From NCBI RefSeq assembly GCF_002575655.3, contig NC_053037.3:249273135-249337134 (forward strand): a DNA stretch of 64,000 nt. The letters run 5' to 3'. How positions within the stretch are numbered: the stretch's first letter is position 1; every line of letters starts with the position of its first letter. Below are positions 1 through 11,110 of this stretch, piece by piece. Both the position numbers and the translations under genes were made by a program. The stretch comes from Aegilops tauschii subsp. strangulata (Eukaryota > Streptophyta > Magnoliopsida > Poales > Poaceae). The notes beneath the pieces are model-generated. The model searched no databases, was not told the origin of the DNA, and worked only from the letters and a program-made list of their open reading frames with translations.

Positions 1-1899
1 ACACGTGTATCTTACCGGCCACTTGTAGATTTCAGCCGGAATTAAAACGACGGACGGAGATCTGTATCTTTTCTACACGGATATTTGAGACGAAACGACA
101 TTCCAAACAAGGTCTAACCAGTTGGGCTGGTGTGTGTGTTGCGTGCACTAGGAGGTGGTTCCTTGATAGCCAAACAACAGAAGTGGCGAGCTTCAACCAT
201 GGCTACGCCGAGAAAGCTCACAGCAACAGCGACCGAACGCGGCGCCGATCTCTGCAGCTAGGCATCAGCGGGTGTGCGGAAAAGGGTGTGCGTGCAGGTG
301 AACGAAGCGGTGGCTGCAGCGGGCATGCGCATACAAGGCTACGGGTACTGGAAACCGAGGACGAGCAGGAGCTTGTCTCGGTCATGGTGGTTATAGGTCG
401 AAGCAGGCAACGAGGCTCACGAGCGAGATGCGCGTGTGTTGCATGATTGAGTGTGTGGGAGGATGCATGCAAAGGTGAGGCGAGCAGAGGCTAGAACACG
501 AGCTTGGGCCGCTGCCCTGGTCGTCCAAGGCGGACATGGCCTCGGACGCGACGGGGTCGGTGGCCACAGTGACAAAATCGAACGGAGAGAGGCTAGGAGG
601 AACGGCTGCTCACCGTGGGGGTGCTGCTGAAGTTGCACGAGGTTGGAGGTGAGCGGGGACGGCGAGAAGACGCGCTGATCGGGGCGGCGTCCTCGTGTCC
701 ACAAAGCAGAGGAAGCAGGGGAAGAAGAGGTTGTAGAAGAAGACGATCACGTCGGCTTGGTCCCTTCTGGCTCCTGGCCTTGCTGGATAACGAAGGAGAC
801 AACATCTTCGAGTCGACCGGAACGAAGACGGCGACGGAGGAAGGCTATGGCTACGGTGGAGCCATGGAAGTGCTCCGGCGCTCTCGGGTGGAAGGGGCGA
901 CGGCTTTGGAGGCATGGATCTCACCTGGCGGTGGCAGAGGAAGGAGAGGGGAAACCCTAGGGTTGGCACTGGGCTTCTTATAGGGGCGAGGCGCGGCTCG
1001 GCGTGGGTGTGACGCGTTGGCCATGTGTGCCTCGTTTGCAAAATTACTGTGAGAGAGAGGGAGGGCGTGAGGTGGAAGAAAAGGTGAGGGTAAGAGGATG
1101 ACATGTGGGGCTGAAGGGTTGCACTGGAGAGAAATTACCAGCGGGAAGGTTAGGCTGGGCTGTGGCTGCTGCTGCTGCGCGTGGCTGGGCTGGGCTATGA
1201 AGCTGCTGGTCGCTGGGCTACGCTGCTGCTGCTCTCTCTCCCCTGCCTCAATTTCTTTTCCTCGAATTTCTTCAGGCACAAAACAAAGAGAAAAATCACA
1301 GGGACTTTGGAGAGGTAGTAGGCTGGAATACAAATATCTCAGGAATGCTGGAATTATGCGCCATGTTAATAAATTGGCTTGGCAATTTTATAGATAGAAA
1401 AATAATTCAAGTTTGAATTAAGTTCAAACTTGAGTCATTTTTGAACCCAATCAAATCAAGCCCAAAAGAGCTGAAACTTGACAGAGAGGTTGTTGCATGC
1501 TCTAAGATTTACAGAAAATAAGTGAACATTTTACTGGGACAGGAAAATGCCACTTGCAATAAATGTGTGAGAATTGAAAGGAAGAAGCTGCTGATGGGGT
1601 GTTGCACTTGATGATGGTTTAGATGGAAGGGCAAGATGGAACATGAAATAAGATGAGGAGAAGGAGTTCACAAAGATAACAAGCACACAACAAAAATGCA
1701 CATGATAAATATGCACACTACAAAGATGATCATGATGCAAATGCAACAAAAATGGCAATGGCACTCATCATGATCATGGCATAAACATATAGGAATGAAA
1801 TATGCAAAATAATTATGATAATGCAACAAACAAAATAAACAAACGATAACAACAAAAAGAAAAGGAAGGCATCCGGAGCATCGGTCTTGGGGCGTGACA
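1..1899 (-). mobile_element. Gypsy-type LTR, 5' portion (element continues off the left edge)
   Basis: On the minus strand the segment begins at 1899 with TGTCACGCCCCAAGACC, a TG start like those of plant Gypsy LTRs. The sequence just right of 1899 (ggattgcagg) is not a polypurine tract in either orientation, so this is read as the outer end of a 5' LTR, or of a solo LTR, with host-side DNA to the right. The middle (about 480-1000) is GC-rich with a TATA-like box on the minus strand, as in an LTR promoter. Several long minus-strand open frames here are compositional and carry no retroelement motif. The far end of the LTR, the second LTR and the target duplication are outside the window. The general design (GC-rich promoter block followed by AT-rich DNA) resembles the LTRs at 22255-43739, but I did not find clear sequence identity. 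Confidence 0.55.
977..983 (-). promoter_or_regulatory. TATA-like box of the LTR
   Basis: The minus strand reads CTATAAG between GC-rich sequences, the usual position for an LTR core promoter. This is motif-based only. Confidence 0.3.
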
Positions 1900-1994
1900 G
1901 GATTGCAGGCGGATGTGCTACCACTAGGAAGAGGGATGGAGAGTGCAACACTTTAGTGTGTGTACTCAGGGTCGCTTGCTCGTAGGCCTTCCCT

Positions 1995-2934
1995 GTGGCT
2001 GACCCAAATCAAGTGATTGTGGTGTGGAATGTACGCGGCTTGAACAGCCCGGCAAAACGCAATGCAATAAATAACATCATTTCGAGCTCGGGCGTGAGTG
2101 TGTTTTGTTTGCAGGAAACTAAAATGCAGGACATGAATCCAACGGTGGTACGACAATGCCTCGGGCCGGCGTTGTAGTGTTCTTCTACGTACCGATGATA
2201 GGCACGTGCGGTGGCATCTTATTGCTGCCAAATCAGCATGTGTGCAGCTGACAAACCCACACATCATGGACAACACTGCCACGGCGTGCGTGCAATTTCA
2301 TGGGGCACCTGGTTGGTGGCTCACTGGGGTATATGGACCCCAGGAGGATGCGGACAAGGTCAATTTCATGCAGGAGCCCAAAGATATCAGGAACTTGCAT
2401 GCATGTCCCCTGATGCTTGCCGGTGATTTTAACCTCATTCTAGACCCATCAGACAAAACCAATGACAAGATTAATCGCCGGATGATGGGCCATTTCAGGA
2501 GATGCACCACTGATCTGGACATGAAAGAGCTATATCTCAATGGCCGTAGATACACTTGGTCAAATGAACGGATGGAGGCCACGCTTGAGAAGTTGGATAG
2601 AGTCTTGGTCTCGGTGGAGTGGGAGGCGCTACACCCGACATCTTTTCTTTCAGCGCTCAGCACCAGCACATCCGACAACTGCCCACATCACCTGGTGCTA
2701 GAGGCAAACTTAACACGTGGGAGGCGGTTCCACTTTGAAGCATACTGGACAAAAATAGAGGGTTTCCAGGAAGTGGTCAGGCAAGCGTGGGGTAGCCAGC
2801 CATTCATTCAAAATCCTTTCAAGAGGTTGGAGGCCAAGCTAAGGGCAACAGCCAAGCAACTATCAAATTGTAGCAACAAATACGTGGGGAGTGTCAGGCA
2901 GCAGATTCGCATTGCGAATGAGGTCATTCTTTGA
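1995..2934 (+). pseudogene. LINE ORF2 endonuclease domain
   Basis: This is an apurinic-like (EEP fold) endonuclease of the L1 type, which nicks the target DNA for target-primed reverse transcription. The first block holds the N-terminal motif VVWNVRGLNSPAKR and then CLQETK, containing the expected catalytic Asn and Glu. After a frameshift near 2175-2206 the second block holds GVYGP, AGDFNLIL (catalytic Asp and Asn) and the C-terminal motif. The last motif reads TSDNCPHH, whereas active L1 enzymes have SDH, so the catalytic His is replaced by Asn. A TGA at 2932-2934 ends the frame. The homology is clear and the copy is non-functional. Confidence 0.85.
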
Positions 2935-4298
2935 CTAGACATTGCCATGGAGAGCCGTGCATTAACACAAGATGAAGTGGGGTTCCGGGGATTACTAAAA
3001 CATAAACTGCAAGGACTTGCCTCACTTGAAGGGACGATCCCTCGGTAGAGGTCTCGGATCCTTTATCAAAAAGAAGGGGACGCATGCACGCAATTCTTTC
3101 ATGCGCATGATACTCACAGAAGGCGGAATAATTACATTGCCAAGCTTAAAGTGGATGGTGTAGTCACTGCGGACCATAAGGCTATGGCAGAGGCAGTAGA
3201 TTCTTTCTTCTCCAACCTCCTTGGAGACACCACAAACCGGGAGTTCATGCTTCTGGATGAGCCGGGACTGCCACGCAAGGACATGAGCCACCTAGAAGTC
3301 GCATTCACTGAAGAGGAGATTTGGGCAGCTGTACGTGCGTAGGAGCTTGATAAGGCACTGGGGCCTGATGGCTTTCTGGTGCGTTTCTACTTGGCATGCT
3401 AGCAGATCATAAAACAAGACGTCATGGTGGCATTCGACGCATTTGGCAGGATGGATTTTCGTGGTCTCTCCTCCATAAATTAGGCACTAATCACCCTACT
3501 ACCCAAGATGACTGCAGCTATTGAGATCCGCGAGTTCGGACCCATTAGTTTGATCCATAGCTTCCCGAAGCTAGTTGCAAAGGTGTTGGCAACACGGGTG
3601 GTCGTAGACATACCATACTTGGTAGGAGCACACCTGCTTTCATAGAAGGAAGATGGATCCACGACAATTACATGATGGTGCGAGGTTTGGCGAGGAAACT
3701 TCATGCGACAAAGAGAGAGGCAGTGATGCTTAAGCTCGACATTACAAAAGCTTTCGACACCGTGCACTGGGCATTCCTGTTGGAGGTCCTCCGACAGATG
3801 ATATTCGGCAGCAAATGGACGGCATGGATTTCTGGACTACTGGTGTCTTCCTCCACAAGAGTGCTCCTCAATGGTATTCTGGGAGAGGTCTTCTACAATC
3901 GGCAAGGTTTGCGGCAAGGGGATCTAGTCTCCCCCCTTGTTCGTCCTAGTTATGGAAGGTCTGCAGCGCCTGCTATATCAGGCCACGGCGTCGGGTGTGC
4001 TGACGCCTCTTGCACACACGGGCTTTCAACAGTGCACTTCCATCTATGCCGACGACGTGATCACGCTCATTAAGCCAAACCTACAAAGTCTCAGGGCTTG
4101 CGCTGCACTGCTGTTCGACTTTGGTGTCGCATCCAGCCTTCGCACAAACCTATCAAAATGCTCTGCACACCCCATAAAGATGCACCGACGAGCATCGGCA
4201 GATGATTGCAGCGGAGATGGAGTGCCAGGTGTTGGGTTGGCCGTGCCGATACCTTGGGCTGCCGCTGGGTTTATGGAAGATCTCAGTAGCTCAGCTGC
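2935..4298 (+). pseudogene. LINE ORF2 reverse transcriptase domain
   Basis: This region would encode the LINE reverse transcriptase. Readable blocks include KEGDACTQFFHAH and LGPDGF, typical of the stretch between endonuclease and polymerase. Next comes LKLDITKAFDTVHWAFL (catalytic motif A with Asp), then RQGDLVSPL (motif B) and IYADDVITL (motif C, YADD) near 4044-4070. The first part of the frame holds five stops, at 3046, 3340, 3400, 3481 and 3643, all TAG. Frameshifts follow near 3665 and 3940. The Copia insertion interrupts the gene directly downstream. Confidence 0.85.
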
Positions 4299-4303
4299 AA
4301 TAC

Positions 4304-5450
4304 TGTTGGAGATATGCCCTAGAGGCAATCATGTATGATGATATTTCCTATGTGTTTATGAATAAAGGTAGTCCTCGGACATTATCAATGATGTGTATCA
4401 GCAAGTACGTGACTTGTTTGTGGGGCTATGCATTGTATGATGACTGTCCTAAAAGGTCCCTAGTCGAAAGGGCTGTGTGGACGCGCAGCCGACTAGACTA
4501 GCATATGACATGGTCGATGGCTTGTTCTCACTAGCCATGGAGCATTGGATGCTAACCACATAATATGGACTTGGAAGGATCTGGTCGGATTCAATGTAGT
4601 CGAATCCGAGTCGAGATAAGGTCCAAGTCAGACAGACCCAACTATGAGACACGGTGATATGTCATCTGTGAGTCTCTTGTACAACATACGTTCGGGCTAG
4701 CACAAGGATGACAGTCTCGCCTTGAGCCCAGCAACATATATCGTGAGGCAAAGGGAACAGAAGTGTGACACGTTGTACAGGTTCACCTAACCAGCTTCAT
4801 AGTCTGCTTGGTGGTCGGCACGCCTTGCTAGAGGACGCTACCAACCGTGTAGGTCGAAGGTGATCCGAACTGTGACCAAGCCGACTTGAACCTAAGGGGT
4901 CGCACGCTTAAGGGAAGGAATCTACGAGGTCGGTTCGAAGGACACTGGTCGGATGTGATCCGAGCTGGACTTGGAACACGATCGTGTAGACTTTGGGCTT
5001 TAGGATCCGTGCAAGGCCCAAGTGTTGAGCCCGCGATGGATGCCTATAAATAGTGGAGGTGCGGCACACTTATTCAGTTGATCGCTTGAGCGCTGTCACT
5101 AGGGTTTGCATGTGTTGCGAATAGCCACCTCCACTCGCCTCCGGTTGTGTGATCGGACCTAGCAGTCCTCCGCCTGATGTTCCTCCTGCATGCACGGATA
5201 CCATTAGAGGCGGTCCACATGTGTCGCTTCGGCGAACCTGTACGAGGGATCCGACGACCGGCTGTTTGAGGGAGATCGGACGAGGAGGAGATGAACCACG
5301 CGGACGCGCTGCCCCAACTCTTCTTCCGCTGCACGACACTGCGCGTCTTATGGTAAAGATCTGTGATCCATTCCCGTAGCATGTTCCTGGATGTTCTGCG
5401 TGTAGGAAATTTTAATTTGTAGTCGACGCACCCTACCGTAGAACCCAACA
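4304..5450 (+). repeat. Copia 5' LTR (1147 bp)
   Basis: It begins TGTTGG and ends CCCAACA. Compared with the 3' LTR it lacks a block of about 280 bp (right-LTR positions about 10066-10345), with the join at acgttc/gggctagc near 4690. A TATA box lies about 400 bp before the end. Confidence 0.93.
5045..5052 (+). promoter_or_regulatory. Copia LTR TATA box
   Basis: TATAAATA in the 5' LTR. The same box is at 10700-10707 in the 3' LTR. Its position is consistent with the start of genomic RNA. Confidence 0.6.
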
Positions 5451-5451
5451 G

Positions 5452-5463
5452 TGGTATCAGAGC
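5452..5463 (+). promoter_or_regulatory. Copia primer-binding site (tRNA-iMet)
   Basis: TGGTATCAGAGC starts one base after the 5' LTR and is complementary to the 3' end of initiator methionine tRNA, the primer for minus-strand DNA synthesis. Confidence 0.92.
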
Positions 5464-5803
5464 CTCTGCTATAGGATTTGGATTCAGATCGTATGCATAT
5501 TAGATATGTGGAGGCGGCAGATGAGATCTGTTATCGTTGATGAGATCGGCTGTGTGCACGACTGATGAGATCAACTGCACATGGGGATCGATGAGGCTAT
5601 GTATTCTGATGATCAGAGTCGATGAGGTCATGACACAACCTACCCCTATCGGTCGTGTGCACGATGAGGTCGTGCACGATTGATGAGATCAACTGCACAT
5701 GGGACCCCGTGTGCGTTGCGCCTTGTATTTCGTACACGATCACTCAAACCGGTAGAATGCGATTCTATGCGTAACTTTGTTTTGCAGGTTTGATGTGAAT
5801 AGT
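5464..5803 (+). other. Copia 5' leader, non-coding
   Basis: An untranslated leader between primer site and gag. It contains imperfect internal repetition of the words gatgaggtc/gatgagatc and gtgcacgattgatgagatcaactgcacatg (seen near 5555-5585 and again near 5665-5700). No ORF was recognised. Confidence 0.6.
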
Positions 5804-6600
5804 ATGGCTCATGTGTATGTGAACTTTACCACCTGGTATAGAAATCTGAGAATTGTTCTCAAGAATGATAAAAAGGAACATGTTCTAGAGGATCCACTTC
5901 CAGAGGAACCTACTAATAATGCTAATACCACAACCAGGAATGCCTACCAGAAACTCATTGATGAATCAAACGAGATCAGCTGCCTCATGCTGGCTTGTAT
6001 GGAGCCCGATTTGCAGCAGCATTTCCAAGATGTTGGGGCTTTCGATATGATCGAGAGTCTCAAGAGCATGTTTCAGGTGCAGGCTAGGACCGAAAGGTTC
6101 AACGTGTGGCGATCCTTGATGGATTGTAAGCTGAAGGAAGGTGATCCACTGAGCCCGCATGTGATCAAGATGATCGGATATGTGCAAGCTTTGGATCGGT
6201 TGGGCTTCCCGCTCTTGGCTGAGCTGGCTACTGATGCAGTTCTGGGTTCTCTTCCGCCCAGCTATGGGACGTTCATCTCGAACTAGCATATGCATGGCAT
6301 GGATAAGAAGCTCACTGAATTGCATGGGATGCTCAAAGTGGCAGAGCAGGATATTAAGAAAGGCACGCATCAAGTGTTGATGATGCACAAATCGGCTAAG
6401 TTCAAGAAGAGTTGGTCCAAGAAAAAGGCTAAGGCAAAGGGCACGGAGATGGTAACCTTCGCTGCTGCGCCGAAGTCTGGGCCGGACTCGAAGACCGTTT
6501 GCTATCACTGCAAGGAGACCGGTCACTGGAAGAGGAACTGTAGCAAGTGGCTTGCAGAGCATGGCAAGAAGGCCGGAAATGCTTCTTCGGGCAAAGGTAC
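5804..6600 (+). pseudogene. Copia gag (capsid and zinc knuckle)
   Basis: This encodes the capsid/nucleocapsid protein that packages element RNA. The probable ATG is at 5804, although the N-terminus looks eroded. The UBN2/retrotran_gag-like core (WYRNLRIVL, then ARTERFNVW, then PPSYG) matches Copia gag. One in-frame TAG at 6284 splits it, and the same frame resumes at once (HMHGMDKKLTELHGML). A basic stretch follows, then a zinc knuckle CYHCKETGHWKRNC at 6500-6541 with all four Cys/His ligands kept. Confidence 0.88.
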
Positions 6601-7930
6601 ACTTGTTGCATATGTTATAGACATTTACCTTGCTGACATACCTAGTAGCTCTTGGGTATTTGATACCGGATCGGTTGTTCATATTTGCAACTCGATGCAG
6701 CGGCTGGTAAGAACTAGGCGTGTGGCACAAGGGGAGATTGACATCAGGGTCGGCAACAAAGCAAGAGTTGCTGCGTTGGAGGTCAGCACGATGCAGCGCC
6801 AGCTTCCTTCTGCATTTATTTTGGAATTGATTAATTGTTATTACATTCCTGCACTTAGTCGGAACATTATTTCTGCCTCATGCTTGATGAGTCAGGGTTA
6901 TGAATTCAATTTAAAGGACAATGGTTGTTCGTTTTATTTGAATGGTATGTTCCACGGCTATGCACCCATTGTTGATGGGCTTTTCATATTGAATCTAGAA
7001 CAGGAACCGGTCTATAACGTGAATGTCAAGAGGCATAAGCCCAATGAGATAAATCCGACATACTTCTGGCATTGCCGGCTTGGACACATTAGTCTGAAAC
7101 GCATGAAGAAGCTCCATGAAGATGGGCTCCTAACTTCGTCCGACTTTGAGTCGTTTGAGACATGTGAATCATGCTTGCTTGGCAAGACGACTAAGTCTCC
7201 TTTCACAAAGAGTTGTGAGAGGGCGTCCGAGCTGTTGGAACTTATACATAGTGATGTGTGTGGTCCAATGAGCACAACTGCCAGAGGTGGCTATCAGTAC
7301 TTCGTGACTTTTACCGACGACTTGAGTAGATATGGATATATCTATTTGATGAGGCACAAGTCGGAAACTTTTGAAAAGTTCAAATAGTTTTAGAACAAGG
7401 TTGAGAATCAGATCGACAAGACTATAAAACTTCTACGATCAGATCGTGGAGGTGAGTACATGATCTAGGAGTTTGATGATCATCTGAAAATCCGAGGTAT
7501 AGTACCTCAGCTCACACCTCCGGGTACGCCACAGAGAAACGGCGTGTTAGAACGGAGGAATAGGACCTTGCTGGACATGGTCCGGCCAATGATGAGCAAA
7601 TCGGATTTACCCTAGTCATTCTAGGGATACGCTCTAGAAACTGCAGCTTTCACACTTAACAGGGTACCATCAAAATCCGTAGACAAGACACCGCATGAGA
7701 TGTGGACCGTGAAGAGTCCCAGTTTGTCTTTTCTAAAAATTTGGGGTTGTGAAGCATTTGTCAAGCGACTTATGTCAGACAAGCTTACACCCAAGTCGCA
7801 TAAGTGCATATTCGTGGGATATCCGAGGGAAACCTTGGGATATAGCTTCTACAACCGGGAAGAACAAAGTGTTTGTTGCTCGGAACAGGGTTTTCGTTGT
7901 GAAAGAGTTTCTCAGTCGGGAGCCTAGTGG
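6601..7930 (+). pseudogene. Copia protease and integrase
   Basis: The protease active-site motif is FDTGS near 6659-6673. A pre-integrase zinc-binding block follows (HCRLGH, later CESC, near 7069-7180). The integrase core then begins with LIHSDVCGPM and FTDDLSRYGYI, supplying catalytic Asp residues. Later blocks include RSDRGGEYM and TPPGTPQRNGV. Stops lie at 7385, 7391, 7466, 7613 and 7622, all TAG. A frameshift near 7860 moves the frame before the reverse transcriptase part. Integrase would insert the cDNA into the genome. This copy cannot make it. Confidence 0.88.
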
Positions 7931-9670
7931 GAGGACGGTCCGACTCGAAGAAATTCGAGGACCACTCGGGGGCGGCTCGGCTGGTGATGAGACCATACCA
8001 TATTCAGTCAGCGAACCCGTAGTGGAAGCGGCACCAAAACCACGGAGGTCGGAAAGATTGCGCAGAGTGCGCGATGTATTGTTGCTAGAAAGCGACGAGT
8101 CGACCACATATGCGGAAGCGATGGTGAGCCCAGATTCTGAGTCATGGCTGGAGGCCATGAGATCCGAGTTAAATTCCATGGATGAGAATCAAGTCTTGGA
8201 CTTGGTTGATCCGCCTCCTGGCATAACAGCCATTGGTTGCAAATGGGTCTTTAAGAAGAAAACCGATGTGGATGGAAACGTTCAGATCCACAAAGCTCGG
8301 CTTGTCGCTAAGGGTTATGGACAAGTTCAAGGAATTGACTACGACGAGACTTACTCGCCGGTAGCGATGCTGAAGTCGGTGAGGATCGTACTAACTATAG
8401 CTGCATATTTCGATTACGAGATATGGCAGATGGATGTCAAGACGGCATTCCTTCACGGAAATTTAACCGAGGACGTGTATATGATACAGCCTGAGGGTTT
8501 TGTCGATCCGACTAGCGCTAGTAAAGTATGCAAGCTCAAGAGATCCATTTATGGGTTGAGGCAAGCATCTCGGAGCTGGAATATTCGTTTTGATGAGGTC
8601 GTCACTGGTCTCGGTTTCATCAAAAGCGAAGAGGATGCTTGTTTATACAAGAAGTTAAGTGGGAGCTCAATAGTGTTTTTGATCTTGTATGTGGATGACA
8701 TATTGTTGATCTGGAACGATGTTTCGATGCTAAACTCGGTCAAGGAATCATTGAATGGCAAGTTTTCGATGAAGGACCTTGGTGAGGCAGTCTATATTTT
8801 AGGCATTAAGATCTATAGAGATAGATCGAGGAGGCTGCTCGGCTTAAGCCAGAGCACGTACATAGATAAAGTGTTGAAGCGGTTCAACATGAGTGAGGCG
8901 AAGAAAGGGTTCTTGCCACTCTCACATGGTATAAGGCTAAGCGAGACTCAGAGTCCTTCGACATCATATGAGTGAAGCAGGATGAGTAGGATTCCATATG
9001 CCTCGGCAATCAGATCCATCATGTATGCCATGATATGTACAAGGCCAGATGTTGCTTTTGCAATAAGCCTAACAAGTAGATACCAAGCCAACCCAGGTGA
9101 GAGTCACTGGGCAGCGGTAAAGACTATTTTGAAGTACCTGAAAAGGCCTAAAGAGATGTTCCTAGTTTATGGAGGTGAGGAAGAGCTCGTCGTAAGGGTT
9201 ACACCGATGCTAGTTTCCAAACCGACAGAGATGATTGTCGATCACAGTCTGGATTCGTGTATGTCATGAACGGAGGAGCAGTGAGCTGGACAAGTTCCAA
9301 GCAAGATACAGTGGCCGATTCTACCACAGAAGCCGAATACATTGCGGCTTGTGAAGCTGCAAAGGAAGGTGTTTGGATCTGGAACTTTCTGGATGATCTC
9401 AGTATTTTCCCTGCCTCGGTAAAACCATTGGACCTTTATTGTGATAATTCTGGTGCCATCGCACAAGCCAAGGAGCCGAGGAATCACCACAAGGTCAAAC
9501 ACATAGATTGGAAATATCACCTGATACGAAAGATCATAAAGAATGGTGATGTAGAGTTATGCAAAATTCACACTAATGCAAATGTTGCAGATCCGTTGAC
9601 TAAGCCGCTTCCACAACCCAAGCATGAGGGGCACGTTAGAGCTATAGGCATTCGATGTCTATTTGATTGA
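7931..9670 (+). pseudogene. Copia reverse transcriptase and RNase H
   Basis: The RVT_2-type reverse transcriptase is well preserved from about 8130 to 8975. It starts at WLEAMRSEL and includes CKWVFKKK, QMDVKTAFLHG (motif A) and LYVDDILL at about 8685-8705 (motif C, YVDD). A TGA at 8973 interrupts it, and the frame then reads VPYASA-like sequence (IPYASAIRSIMYA). A frameshift near 9195-9250 falls at the start of RNase H. The C-terminal RNase H part (9257-9670) is open, with STTEAEYIAACEAAKE and the terminal ADPLTKPLPQPKH typical of Copia. The stop is 21 bases before the 3' LTR. Confidence 0.92.
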
Positions 9671-9678
9671 CTCTAGTG

Positions 9679-9690
9679 CAAGTGGGAGAC
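9679..9690 (+). promoter_or_regulatory. Copia polypurine tract
   Basis: AAGTGGGAGA directly before the 3' LTR, the primer for plus-strand DNA synthesis. Confidence 0.8.
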
Positions 9691-11105
9691 TGTTGGAGAT
9701 ATGCCCTAGAGGCAATCATGTATGGTGATATTTCCTATGTGTTTATGAATAAAGATAGTCCTTGGACATTATCAATGATGTGTATCAGCAAGTACGAGAC
9801 TTGTTTGTGGGACTATGCATTGTATGATGACTGTCCTAAAAGGTCCCTAGTCCAGAGGGCTGTGTGGACGTGCAGCCGACTAGACTAGCATATGACACGG
9901 TCGATGGCTTGGTCTCACTAGCCATGGAGCATTGGATGCTAACCGGATAATATGGACCCGGAAGGATCTAGTCGAATCCGAGTCGAGATAAGGTCCGAGT
10001 CGGACAGACCCAACTATGAGACACGGTGATACGTCATCTGTGAGTCTCTAGTACAACATACGTTCTATGTCCTAAGACCTGAGCTGACGCATGTACTCGG
10101 GATGGTGACAGACTTGCTTTGGGCCTACCAAACGCTACTCCGTGACTGGGTAGTTACAAAGGTAGGTTTCGGGTTTGTCCAGTCCCATGCTCCGAGACAT
10201 GGTCGAGCAAGATGGGATTTGCCCCTCCGATCAGGAGAGATATACTTTGGGCCCCTCGTGTGATTCGGCCAGGATAAGCATGGCCGTGCGACAAGCATTA
10301 TGAGATAATCCAGTTTGTGGTCGGTATCACTGGAACGAGAAAGAGGTTGGGCTAGCACAAGGATGACATTCTCGCCTTGAGCCTGGCAACATGTATTGTG
10401 AGGCAAATGGAACAGAAGTGTGACACGTTGTACAGGTTTGCCTAACCAGCTTCATAGTCTGCTTGGTGGTCGGCACGCCTTGCTAGAGGCCGCTACCAAC
10501 CGTGCAGGTCGGAGGTGATCCGAACTGTGACCAAGCCGACTTGAACCTAAGGGGTCGCGCGCTTAAGGGAAGGAACCTACGAGGTCGGTTCAGAGGACAC
10601 TGGTCGGATGTGATCCGAGCTGGACTTGGAACACGACCGAGTAGACTTTGGGCTTTAGGGTCCATGCAAGGCCCAAGCGTTGAGCCCGCGACAGATGCCT
10701 ATAAATAGTGGATGTGCAGCACACTTATTCAGTTGATCGCTTCGGCGCTGTCACTAGGGTTTGCATGTGTTGCGAATAGCGACCTCCACTCGCCTCTGGT
10801 TGTGTGATCGGACCTAGCAGTCCTCCGCACGACGTTCCTCTTGCACGCGCGGATACCACTAGAGGCGGTGCACTTGCGTCGCTCCGGCAAACATGTACGA
10901 GGGATCCGACGGCCGGCTGTTCGAGGGAGATCAGACGAGGAGGAGATGAACCACGCGGACGTGCTGCCCCAACTCTTCTTCCGCTGCACGGCACTGCGCA
11001 TCTTGTGGTAAAGATCTGTGATCCATTCCCGTAGCATGTTCCTGGATGTTCTGCGCGTAGGAAATTTTAATTTGTAGTCGACGCACCCTACCGTAGAACC
11101 TAACA
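9691..11105 (+). repeat. Copia 3' LTR (1415 bp)
   Basis: Same ends as the 5' LTR (TGTTGG to CCTAACA). It keeps the block of about 280 bp missing from the 5' LTR. The duplication aatac follows at 11106-11110. Confidence 0.93.
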
Positions 11106-11110
11106 AATAC

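Larger units (their letters stand above)
4304..11105 (+). mobile_element. Full-length Copia retrotransposon, degenerate
   Basis: Two LTRs that both start TGTTGGAGATATGCCCTAG flank an internal region whose domains run gag, protease, integrase, reverse transcriptase, RNase H. Integrase lies before reverse transcriptase, the diagnostic Copia order. The 5-bp target duplication aatac is intact on both sides (4299-4303 and 11106-11110). A tRNA-iMet primer site follows the left LTR and a purine tract precedes the right LTR. It sits inside the LINE in the same orientation. Lineage within Copia is not certain. The pol frame contains at least seven stops and two frameshifts, so the copy is not autonomous. 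Confidence 0.95.

Noticed and set aside
600..1333. Long overlapping ORFs on both strands in the GC-rich part of the first LTR
   Set aside because: Low-complexity Ser, Arg and Pro-rich translations on several frames at once, with no domain motif. This is typical of GC-rich LTR promoter DNA.
6284..6286. TAG between Copia gag blocks as a programmed readthrough stop
   Set aside because: Five more TAG codons follow in the same frame within integrase, so random decay explains it better.
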